Shown piece by piece: positions 18,066 through 26,404 of a DNA stretch of 64,000 bases. Both the position numbers and the translations under genes were made by a program. Below the pieces are notes generated by a model, which was not told the DNA's origin, did not search any database, and worked only from the letters and a program-made list of their open reading frames with translations. Within the stretch, counting starts at the first letter, position 1; every line of letters begins with the position of its first letter. Source of the DNA: Candidatus Saganbacteria bacterium (lineage in GTDB: Bacteria > Margulisbacteria > WOR-1 > O2-12-FULL-45-9); assembly GCA_016932255.1 (NCBI GenBank), contig JAFGDE010000026.1:32768-96767 (forward strand), in the 5' to 3' direction.

Positions 18066-19122
18066 GCAGCTCAGCCAGGCCTTGTCCGCTCCTGGCTGAG
18101 ACCAGTACGGCTGGTTCATGTCCGTTGATAGCCGCTGTTGGTGCCAGATCGCTTTTATTGAACACGGTCACGATTGGCTTGTCCGCGGCTCTTAATTCCT
18201 CCAGCACTTCATAGACCGCGGCTATCTGTTCTTCGCGGAAGTCATGCGAAACATCCACTACGTGCAGCAGCAGGTCGGCTTCGGTCACCTCGTCCAGAGT
18301 GGCGCGAAAAGCAGCTACAAGCTGATGGGGCAGCTTTTGGATGAAGCCGACAGTGTCGGTCAGCAGGACTTCAAGACCTGAGGGCAGGCGCAATCGCCTG
18401 ACGGTTGTGTCCAGTGTGGCGAAGAGCAGGTCCTCGGCCAGGATGTTTGCCTGGGTCAAGGCATTGAGCAGGGTTGATTTGCCTGCGTTCGTGTAACCGA
18501 CAATGGTTATAAGCGGCAGCTGGCTTTTGCGCCTTTTCTCGCGGCGGAGCTGCTGCGCCCGGCGTAAGTGCTCGATCTCTTGTTTCAGGACGGCTATGCG
18601 TTTGCGGATACGCCTGCGATCGACCTCGAGCTTGGTCTCGCCGGGGCCGCGTGTGCCGATGCCGCCGCCCAAGCGGGACATCATGGCGCCATGGCCGCTC
18701 AAGCGGGTCAGATGGAACTCCGACTGGGCTAGTTCTACCTGAAGCTTGCCTTCACGGCTGCGGGCGTGCTGCGCGAAAATATCTAGGATCAACTCGGTGC
18801 GGTCGATGACCTTGAGGTTAAGCGAGTTTTCCAAATTCCTTGTCTGGGAAGGGGAGAGGTCAACGTCAAAGATGATCAGGTCGGCTTTTTTGGCTGCGGC
18901 CAGGGCCCTCAGCTCCTCCAGCTTGCCTTTGCCGATAAAGAACCTCAGATCTGGCCGCTCCCTTTTTTGCCGCAGTTCGCCGACAACGCTAGCCCGGGCG
19001 GTTTCCGCCAGCCGGCCCAGTTCGGCAACGGATTCATCAAACGGCAAATTGCCTGCTTTGGGCAGTTCGATGCCGACGAGAATGGCTTTTTCTGTTTTAA
19101 AGGTCAAGGGATATTTCTGCAC
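18028..19122 (-). CDS. hflX: GTPase HflX
   Basis: [50 protein letters not shown] start. Confidence 0.95.
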   Translation of the reverse strand: MQKYPLTFKTEKAILVGIELPKAGNLPFDESVAELGRLAETARASVVGELRQKRERPDLRFFIGKGKLEELRALAAAKKADLIIFDVDLSPSQTRNLENSLNLKVIDRTELILDIFAQHARSREGKLQVELAQSEFHLTRLSGHGAMMSRLGGGIGTRGPGETKLEVDRRRIRKRIAVLKQEIEHLRRAQQLRREKRRKSQLPLITIVGYTNAGKSTLLNALTQANILAEDLLFATLDTTVRRLRLPSGLEVLLTDTVGFIQKLPHQLVAAFRATLDEVTEADLLLHVVDVSHDFREEQIAAVYEVLEELRAADKPIVTVFNKSDLAPTAAINGHEPAVLVSARSGQGLAELLRVLDQQPWRPS

Positions 19123-19161
19123 TTACAAAATTATAGCATGTGTGTTATAATTTGCGCGATC

Positions 19162-19548
19162 ATGGCTGAAGAATCAAAAAGGATCCTGATCGTTGATGAC
19201 GAGCCGGATGTGGCTTCGCTTTTAACGCTGCTGCTGAAGTCACAGGGCTATGAAGTTGTTTCAGCCGGCGATGGCCAGGAAGCATTGGAAAAAGCCAGGA
19301 CCGGCCACCCCGATCTGCTGCTGCTCGATATCATGCTGCCAAAACTTGATGGTTACAAAGTCGCCCGCATGTTAAAGTTCGACGAGAATTTCCGTCATAT
19401 CCCCATTATCATGCTGACAGCAAAGATCCAGGAAAAAGATAAGAACATGGGGATGGAAATGGGCGCTGACGCTTATATCAGCAAGCCGTTCAACACGCCG
19501 GCGCTGCTGGAATTGATCAAAGATACCCTGGCCAAGAAAAAAAAGTAA
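19162..19548 (+). CDS. response regulator receiver protein
   Basis: RILIVDDEPDVASLLTLLLK, LLLLDIMLPKLDGYKVARML, IIMLTAKIQEKDKNMGMEMGADAYISKPF. Confidence 0.95.
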   Translation: MAEESKRILIVDDEPDVASLLTLLLKSQGYEVVSAGDGQEALEKARTGHPDLLLLDIMLPKLDGYKVARMLKFDENFRHIPIIMLTAKIQEKDKNMGMEMGADAYISKPFNTPALLELIKDTLAKKKK

Positions 19549-19561
19549 AGAGGTGTGATCG

Positions 19562-21235
19562 ATGGTCGATCGGAGCAAGTCTCTGCGGGAGAGCCTGGTC
19601 CGAAGCGGTCTGTTGTCCGAGGAGCAGATCAAGTCAGCCATCGAAGAAGGCAGGGAATCCGGCACTACGCTGATCAAAAGCATCCTCAAACGCAACCTCG
19701 TTGACGAAATGGCCCTGATCACCTTCCTGGAAAAAGAGATGGATATCCCCAGGGTTGATCTATCTACTTACCTGATCGACAAAAAGGTCCTGAACCTTGT
19801 GCCCTTTGCAACGGCCAGAAAATACAAGATCATGCCTTTGTTCAAGGTCGGCGACGTGCTGACAATAGCTACGGTCGATCCATTCGATATCCTGGCGCTG
19901 GATGAGATCAGGAGCAAAAGCCGCTGTGATGTTGAACCGATGGTTGCCGCGCCCAAGGATATTGATAACGCCATCAACCAGTACTATGGCGTGTCCGGTT
20001 CGGTCGAGGATTTGATCAGGAATATCGGGCCGCTGGAGGAATCGGCCCCGCCGATCCCGTCAGGCGTGCCGCTGGAAGAAGCGCCGATAGTCAAACTGGT
20101 AAATTTGCTCATTTTACGGGCGGCCAATGAAGGCGCTTCGGATATCCATATCGAACCGACCGAGCGCAATGTCCGGGTCCGTTACCGCGTGGACGGGTTG
20201 ATGCATGATGTTTCCGGCGCGCCGTTATTTCTGCACTCGTCCATTATTACCCGCATCAAGGTCCTGGCCAGGATGGATATCGCCGAATCCCGTGTGCCCC
20301 AGGACGGCCGCTTTGAATTGAAGACAGAAGAGAAGAACATCGATGTTCGCGTCTCGTCTTATCCGACGATATATGGTGAGTGCATAGTTATGCGTTTGCT
20401 GGATAAAAGCAGCGTGCTTTTCGGCCTGGAGGAGCTGGGTTTTAACCAAGCTAATCTGAAGAGGTTTGAGAACGCTATCCAGAGGCCATATGGCATTTTG
20501 CTGGTCACCGGACCCACCGGCTCAGGTAAGACCACGACCCTCTATGCCACATTGAACTATATCATCAAGCCGGAAATCAACATCATGACGGTCGAGGATC
20601 CGGTAGAATACGAACTGGAAGGAGTGCGTCAGTCGCAGATCAACACGAAAGCCGGGCTGGAATATGCCACTGCCCTGCGTTCTATATTGAGGCAGGACCC
20701 GGATGCTATACTGGTTGGCGAGATCAGGGACCTGGAAACTGCCCGGGTGGCGATCCAAGCTGCCCTGACCGGCCATCTTGTTTTTTCCACCCTTCATACA
20801 AATGATGCTGCCGGCACATTGACGCGTTTGGTCGATATGGGGATCGAGCCGTTCCTCACGGCTTCTTCTGTTGCCGCGGCCGTAGCCCAGCGCCTGGTGC
20901 GCACGATTTGCCCGCGCTGTAAGACCGAGTTCAATCCTCCGGATGAACTGATTCAGCGTCTGGGGCTTGATCGCAAAGCCGAGCATAAATTCTATAAAGG
21001 CAAAGGTTGTAAGAACTGCCGCAACACCGGGTACAAAGGCAGGAGTGCTATTTTTGAGATATTGGTGGTCAATAATGAGATCAAGGAACTGATCGTAAAA
21101 AAATCTTCTGATGTTGAAATAAAACGTGCGGCACTCAAGGCCGGCATGAAGACCCTGCGGGATGATGGTATCGAAAAGGCCCTTTCGGGTAAAACAACGA
21201 TCGATGAAGTGCTGAGGGTGACCCAGCTTGACTAA
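19562..21235 (+). CDS. pilB: type IV pilus assembly ATPase (PilB/GspE)
   Basis: MshEN-like N-terminus; LLVTGPTGSGKTTTLYATLNYI, ILRQDPDAILVGEIRDLETARVAIQAALTGHLVFSTLHTNDA, CPRCKTEF. Confidence 0.95.
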   Translation: MVDRSKSLRESLVRSGLLSEEQIKSAIEEGRESGTTLIKSILKRNLVDEMALITFLEKEMDIPRVDLSTYLIDKKVLNLVPFATARKYKIMPLFKVGDVLTIATVDPFDILALDEIRSKSRCDVEPMVAAPKDIDNAINQYYGVSGSVEDLIRNIGPLEESAPPIPSGVPLEEAPIVKLVNLLILRAANEGASDIHIEPTERNVRVRYRVDGLMHDVSGAPLFLHSSIITRIKVLARMDIAESRVPQDGRFELKTEEKNIDVRVSSYPTIYGECIVMRLLDKSSVLFGLEELGFNQANLKRFENAIQRPYGILLVTGPTGSGKTTTLYATLNYIIKPEINIMTVEDPVEYELEGVRQSQINTKAGLEYATALRSILRQDPDAILVGEIRDLETARVAIQAALTGHLVFSTLHTNDAAGTLTRLVDMGIEPFLTASSVAAAVAQRLVRTICPRCKTEFNPPDELIQRLGLDRKAEHKFYKGKGCKNCRNTGYKGRSAIFEILVVNNEIKELIVKKSSDVEIKRAALKAGMKTLRDDGIEKALSGKTTIDEVLRVTQLD

Positions 21236-22454
21236 TTTCTCTTTTAAAGCCAGGGACCGATACGGTGTGCCGACGGAAGGGGCCATGGAGGCGCTTGATT
21301 CCAAAGCCGTGGCTCTTCAATTGGAGAAACTTGGCTATACGCCGATCTCGATCAGTCAGGTAGAGAGTGGGGGGATATTCGATAAGTTCGCTGACTGGAT
21401 CGCTTCTTTCCAGAAGATCAGGATCGAGGAACTTATAGTTTTTAGCCGGCAGCTGTCTTCGGTGCTTGAAGCAGGCGTACCGTTGACCGAAGGCCTGGAC
21501 GCAGTGCATGAACAATTGCGCAATAAGCGTTTCCGCGACGTTATTTTTTCCGTGCGCAACGATATCGAGGGCGGGACGACTTTTTCTGATGCGCTGGAGA
21601 AACACCCTTCAGTTTTTGCGGCCATGATCATCAATATGGTGCGCGCGGGGGAGAAAGCCGGTATCCTTGATGAGGAACTCGACCGCATCTCGAACCTGCT
21701 GGAAAAAGACCTGGAGAACACGGATAAGATCAAGTCAGCCACGCGCTATCCGCTGATAGTCGTCGCTTCGCTGGTCATTGCTTTCATTATCCTGATGAGC
21801 TTTGTTATTCCCAGATTCGTCAGTTTTTTCAGTGCCTTTAAAACGGAACTCCCTTTGCCGACCAGGATCCTGATCAGTATTAATAACATTTTTCAGAATT
21901 ACTGGTACTGGTTGTTGGGTATAATGATCCTGGCCTTGTACGGTTTCCGCAAGACCATCTCAACGGAAAAGGGCCGTTATTCCTGGGACAGGTTCAAACT
22001 GTCCACGCCGATCTTCGGCCCGCTCTTTCTCAGGATCAACCTGTCTCGCTTTGCCAGGATGCTTTCCGCCATGCTGCGCAGCGGCATCCCCATCCTGGAT
22101 GCTCTGGTCATCACGGCGGCCACGGTGGATAACAAGGTCATTTCCCGGGTCATCTTAGACATTCGTGATCAGGTTTCGCAGGGCAAGAACCTGGCTGATC
22201 CGATGAAAGGCACTAGAGTATTTCCGCCGATAGCCGTGGCCATGGTGGCGATAGGCGAGAAAGCCGGCTCCCTGGAGAATATGCTCAGCCGGGTTTCGGA
22301 TTATTTTGATCGGGAAGCTGATTACACGATAAAGAACCTGACGCCGCTGCTTGAGCCGATCATGATCTTCGGCCTAGGCCTAGTGGTATTGCTTTTTGCC
22401 CTTGGCATTTTCCTGCCGATGTGGGACCTGGTCAGGGTTTATAAGAGTTTTTAG
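21228..22454 (+). CDS. pilC: type IV pilus inner-membrane platform protein (PilC/GspF)
   Basis: FSRQLSSVLEAGVPLTEGLDAV, MVRAGEKAGILDEELDRISNLLEKD, FARMLSAMLRSGIPILDALVI. Confidence 0.95.
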   Translation: MTNFSFKARDRYGVPTEGAMEALDSKAVALQLEKLGYTPISISQVESGGIFDKFADWIASFQKIRIEELIVFSRQLSSVLEAGVPLTEGLDAVHEQLRNKRFRDVIFSVRNDIEGGTTFSDALEKHPSVFAAMIINMVRAGEKAGILDEELDRISNLLEKDLENTDKIKSATRYPLIVVASLVIAFIILMSFVIPRFVSFFSAFKTELPLPTRILISINNIFQNYWYWLLGIMILALYGFRKTISTEKGRYSWDRFKLSTPIFGPLFLRINLSRFARMLSAMLRSGIPILDALVITAATVDNKVISRVILDIRDQVSQGKNLADPMKGTRVFPPIAVAMVAIGEKAGSLENMLSRVSDYFDREADYTIKNLTPLLEPIMIFGLGLVVLLFALGIFLPMWDLVRVYKSF

Positions 22455-22464
22455 TAAAAACAGC

Positions 22465-22509
22465 TTGACTTTAGCGGTCAATAAAATATAATTTGCTCAG
22501 ACCGCTAAA
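22465..22509 (+). promoter_or_regulatory. promoter overlapped by a perfect 10-bp inverted repeat
   Basis: TTGACT (22465-22470), 16 nt, TATAAT (22487-22492); TTTAGCGGTC (22470-22479) and GACCGCTAAA (22500-22509) are exact reverse complements. Confidence 0.6.
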
Positions 22510-22529
22510 AAGGAGGTAAAGCCGATAAA

Positions 22530-22952
22530 ATGGAACTGCTTTTATTTGCCGGTATTATTGCTTTGATCTTCGGCGTTTTGTCTTTGTTCTCAAGGGAGAT
22601 GCTTTTATATCTGGGCGATGCCTTGAACAGGCCGATAGTCAGCATTGATGATAAGCTTAAAGCTATCCGTATCCCGCTAGGGCTCGTTCTGGTGGTTATA
22701 GCCGGCTGGATCATCTCGGTCGCTTTCAGTTATCCCACACTCTGGTACCTGCATATCATCGGCATCGTGATCCTGTTCTTTGGCTTGCTCTATCTTTTTG
22801 TGCCGCGCTGGCTCGATCATTTATCCCGCTTCCTGGACCAGACCATGCTGTCAACCGATGAGATCCTGATCGGTTTGCGTAAGGCTGTTGGCATCGTCCT
22901 GATGCTAGCCGCTATTTACATATTTTATTCTGTTTATCTGGTTGGCAGATAA
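22530..22952 (+). CDS. small membrane protein, paralogue A of a tandem pair
   Basis: MELLLFAGIIALIFGVLSLFSREMLLYLGDALNR...; SD AGGAGGT; similar to the next ORF. Confidence 0.75.
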   Translation: MELLLFAGIIALIFGVLSLFSREMLLYLGDALNRPIVSIDDKLKAIRIPLGLVLVVIAGWIISVAFSYPTLWYLHIIGIVILFFGLLYLFVPRWLDHLSRFLDQTMLSTDEILIGLRKAVGIVLMLAAIYIFYSVYLVGR

Positions 22953-22967
22953 ACAAAGGAGGGGAAA

Positions 22968-23387
22968 ATGGGTTATCTGTTAACCGCTGCGGTTATAACG
23001 CTGTTATTCGGCCTGATCTTTATCTTTACCCCGAATTTCCTGGCTTCTCTGGGCAATCTGTTGAACCGCGTCGTGCTTTACCTTGACGACAAATTGTCCC
23101 GGGTCAAGATAGGGTTCGGTATAGTCCTGATCCTGGTCAGCGCCTGGCTCATGTGGACCGTGGCCAAATATCCTGAACTGGCCTATCTGAACGCTGTCTG
23201 GATCATCTGTCTGGCCTTTGGCCTGCTGTTTTTGTTCTTCAACAACTGGCTTACCTGGCTGTCGGATGTATCCAACAAGGTCATCTTTTCAACGGATGAA
23301 GTGGTCGTTGGGTCGCGCAAGATATTCGGCGTCATCTTATTGATAGCCAGCGTTTACATATTTTACGCGGTCTATATTTTAGAGTGA
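22968..23387 (+). CDS. small membrane protein, paralogue B of a tandem pair
   Basis: MGYLLTAAVITLLFGLIFIFTPNFLASLGNLLNRVVLYLDDKLSRVKIGFGIVLILVSAWL...; SD AGGAGG. Confidence 0.75.
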   Translation: MGYLLTAAVITLLFGLIFIFTPNFLASLGNLLNRVVLYLDDKLSRVKIGFGIVLILVSAWLMWTVAKYPELAYLNAVWIICLAFGLLFLFFNNWLTWLSDVSNKVIFSTDEVVVGSRKIFGVILLIASVYIFYAVYILE

Positions 23388-23394
23388 TAATTCA

Positions 23395-23422
23395 TTGACA
23401 GTTATGTTTCCTGTGCTAGAAT
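23395..23422 (+). promoter_or_regulatory. sigma70-like promoter of the pilin gene
   Basis: TTGACA (23395-23400), 16 nt, TAGAAT (23417-23422). Confidence 0.55.
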
Positions 23423-23448
23423 CCAACATAAGGGAGGTGAAACAAAGA

Positions 23449-23826
23449 ATGCGCAAAGGTTTTACGCTCATCGAGTTGGTTATGGTCATCGTTATTCTGG
23501 GTATTTTAGCCGCTACAGCCCTGCCCAGGTTCGTTGATCTCTCTTCCAGGGCGCGTGAGAACGCTGCCAAGGGTGTTCTGGGTAGTGTCAGAGCGGCTGT
23601 TGCCATTACTTACGCAAGTAATGCTGCTTACGGCGCCGCTAACCCGACACCTGCAACTATCGAAGCGGGCATGTTCCAGGACAACCAGGTTCCCGAAGAA
23701 CCGTATACACCGTCAAATGCGGTAGAGATCGGCACTGGTACACCTACTGGGACAACCGGTGGCTGGTATTATGACAGCGGCAACGGCCGTGTTTATATCA
23801 ACCATACAGCTTATTCGACCTACTAA
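23449..23826 (+). CDS. type IV prepilin / pseudopilin
   Basis: MRKGFTLIELVMVIVILGILAATALPRFVDLSSRARENAAKG class III signal; SD GGGAGGTG. Confidence 0.95.
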   Translation: MRKGFTLIELVMVIVILGILAATALPRFVDLSSRARENAAKGVLGSVRAAVAITYASNAAYGAANPTPATIEAGMFQDNQVPEEPYTPSNAVEIGTGTPTGTTGGWYYDSGNGRVYINHTAYSTY

Positions 23827-23843
23827 TTAGCAGATTGATCTAT

Positions 23844-23885
23844 AAAGGCCCCAGCTTATTGTTAAAGCTGGGGCCTTTGCTTACT
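23844..23885 (+). terminator. intrinsic terminator after the pilin
   Basis: Perfect 14-bp stem AAAGGCCCCAGCTT-ATTGTTA-AAGCTGGGGCCTTT followed by GCTTACT. Confidence 0.8.
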
Positions 23886-23952
23886 CAGCCCGGGTCTTTC
23901 ACAGTGGCCAAGTTCTTCACGATCATCCCTCTCCGTTTCCAATGGAGAAAGA

Positions 23953-25314
23953 TTAAGTCTTGTTTTCTGAAAGATATAGTTCAGCGCAGAAAAAGAGAAC
24001 GATCGGGGCGAAGTGAAGCATCAGCCGATTAAGCAGGGAATTGTCTTGGAGAAAAACTCTCTGACCGGTAAAGATAAAAATGATCCCCAAGGCTGCCAGG
24101 TTGATTAGCAGCAGGACAAATAGGTAAATACGAGGCCTGCTGACAACCCGTTCCCAGTAAAGCAAAACAGAAATGATGAACAGCTGCCAGAGGAGGCCCC
24201 AGTTGCCTTCTAAGAACATGCTTCTAGCCGACGCTTGAATAAAAAATGCGATATTCCCCAGAAAACAATTGCCTGGGACCTGGTTAAAGGTGTTTAGGCC
24301 GGTAATCGTCTGCTGGAGAGTATTGGCCAGGACAACGCTGCGATCAAAGATCAGCCAGGGCAGGATCATGGTCAGCAAAAGGCCCAGCGGCATCAGATAT
24401 TCCCTGAGCTTTACAGTTTTAAGCCGTTCAAAAAATACAGCTAAACCCAATATCACCAAGTTTAACAGCAGATAATAAGCACCTGATTTTTTGATCCAGA
24501 CCGCAGCTCCCAGCAATAAAAGGCTCAGAACGAGAAAAGTAAAACTCCTTGTTTCGTTTTTACGGGCGGAGAGAATAAATTGAAAAAGATAGATAGTTGA
24601 AGCAGAATAAAAGCAAGCCATCGGCAGGTCGGCATAGGCAGTGCGGCCATGATAGGCGAGCAAAGGTATTAGCAAGAGCAGAAAAGTGAAGAACAAGGAA
24701 CCGGTCCTGTTATAATGTCTGGCCAGGCCTCGATAGAAAATGAGCGTTAGACAGGCCAGAAAGGCCGGGAAGAAGACCGCCATTAGATCATCCTGCCAGC
24801 TGCCCAGAACAAACGGCAGCCAGCTTTGCAGCAGGAATGGCAGCGGCGGTTCATGGAAAAGGTGCAACGGCTGGCCGGAGATGAAAGTATGTTTGGCCGC
24901 TAGGGCGTAATAGGTCAGGAGATCAGGAGCTAAGACCGGTTGAGCAATGCTTGAGATGGTCAGCAGGCTGAATTTGATCGTGATCAATGCCAGGAGCAGC
25001 CAGAAGCCCCAGTTGCGGGGAAGGGCGGTCATTTCTGTGCGTAAAGATCCGATCAACGTTTTCAGCGTCCAAGGGAGCATTGCGATCACCAGCAGTGATC
25101 CTGTCAGGCCGATGCTGGCGCAGGAAAGATCGATCCCTAATAATGGCAGGCAGAACATGATCAGGACCAGCAGCCAGCTGCCTGTTAAAAAAGCCGCAGC
25201 CAGCCGTTCCAGGTAGCCCAGATCAGCCAAGCGTTCCTTCAATACGGCGCTGAGCAGTGAAAGGCCCAGCAGGAGAGGGAACAACAAGCTTAATATCAAT
25301 TTAATTGCCGTCAT
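23953..25314 (-). CDS. GT-C-fold membrane protein (ArnT/PMT-like)
   Basis: ~10 TM helices; LAPDLLTYYALAAKHTFISGQPLHLFHEPPLPFLLQSW, YHGRTAYADLPMACFY. Confidence 0.6.
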   Translation of the reverse strand: MTAIKLILSLLFPLLLGLSLLSAVLKERLADLGYLERLAAAFLTGSWLLVLIMFCLPLLGIDLSCASIGLTGSLLVIAMLPWTLKTLIGSLRTEMTALPRNWGFWLLLALITIKFSLLTISSIAQPVLAPDLLTYYALAAKHTFISGQPLHLFHEPPLPFLLQSWLPFVLGSWQDDLMAVFFPAFLACLTLIFYRGLARHYNRTGSLFFTFLLLLIPLLAYHGRTAYADLPMACFYSASTIYLFQFILSARKNETRSFTFLVLSLLLLGAAVWIKKSGAYYLLLNLVILGLAVFFERLKTVKLREYLMPLGLLLTMILPWLIFDRSVVLANTLQQTITGLNTFNQVPGNCFLGNIAFFIQASARSMFLEGNWGLLWQLFIISVLLYWERVVSRPRIYLFVLLLINLAALGIIFIFTGQRVFLQDNSLLNRLMLHFAPIVLFFCAELYLSENKT

Positions 25315-26339
25315 TTGATCTTTCTTTTAAAAATATAAGCTCCGGGACGGAACTCTGCCGCAAGATCATAATGCTTTTTAGTTTGATCATTGGGCATTTT
25401 GTTGAATAAAAGCAAATATTCAGGATGATTTGCCTGCCACTTTCTGGGATAGAGATAGTAACTGGCCCGCTCAGTAGTGAAACGGAACTTAGGCGGAAAG
25501 ATCAGTAGAAAACTGCTGTTTTCAGGCAGCCTCTCTTTAGCAAAACAGATAAAAGCGTAGAAGTCCTCATAATTCTGCATTGAGCGTTTAGTCTCGATGG
25601 GCAGGCCCAGATAGTTCAGGTCATTGGCCAGCCTGTTCCAGTCGCGGCTTTCGATCGCTGCGGCCAGCAGGATCCAGATGACCAGGATGGAGCTGATGGC
25701 CAGTTTCGGCCTTTTCAGCAGTAAAGATAACAGGCAGATGAGCAGCAGCAGCCAATTCAGGTAAGCCAGCACAGGCCTGTTGCAGAGCCTGACTGGTGGC
25801 AGCAGCAGAAAATCATGGCCTGTTTCTTGCCGGCCCTGCGGACCCCAGAATTCCTGCCAGGCGGCCAGCATAAGCCCGGGCAAACCGGCCCTGACCGCGG
25901 CAAAGCCTTTGAGCTCGATCTCGGCCGGGGTGCTGGCTGCGTAGAAAAGCAGGCCCTGTATTGGCTGCATGCCGGCGTATGCTTTGAGGTTAATATAATA
26001 TTTGCCGGTGCCTTTTCTGATATAAAAAGGGTAGGAGCGCGCAGCGGAAAAACCCTGTCCGCTGTTGGCCCATGACAGTTCAGCGATCGCGGCAGTTGAG
26101 CTGTCCATCTCGATAATGATCAACCCGCTATCGGCAGGAAGCAGCTGTAAAGGCTTTTTGGTGTAGATGCCGGGATTGGTTGAAGATATGAGGTGGAGGC
26201 CTGTCGAGGTCCGGTCAAGGCTTGTTGCCTGGTTCGCAGGCTGCCAATCGATATTACGGCTGAGAAGATCGATCTCAGCTAGAGCACTGCCGGCTAGTAA
26301 CGTGATCGATACCGTGATAAGAAATGATCTGACCTTCAT
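25311..26339 (-). CDS. hypothetical exported/membrane protein, co-transcribed with the GT-C gene
   Basis: Signal peptide MKVRSFLITVSITLLAGSALA; central TMs; overlaps the next gene by 4 nt. Confidence 0.6.
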   Translation of the reverse strand: MKVRSFLITVSITLLAGSALAEIDLLSRNIDWQPANQATSLDRTSTGLHLISSTNPGIYTKKPLQLLPADSGLIIIEMDSSTAAIAELSWANSGQGFSAARSYPFYIRKGTGKYYINLKAYAGMQPIQGLLFYAASTPAEIELKGFAAVRAGLPGLMLAAWQEFWGPQGRQETGHDFLLLPPVRLCNRPVLAYLNWLLLLICLLSLLLKRPKLAISSILVIWILLAAAIESRDWNRLANDLNYLGLPIETKRSMQNYEDFYAFICFAKERLPENSSFLLIFPPKFRFTTERASYYLYPRKWQANHPEYLLLFNKMPNDQTKKHYDLAAEFRPGAYIFKRKIK

Positions 26340-26404
26340 CAGACGAATTATAGCACTTCTTGATTATCATAAGAAATACAGCTGTGTTATAATTCATTTT
26401 AGCG

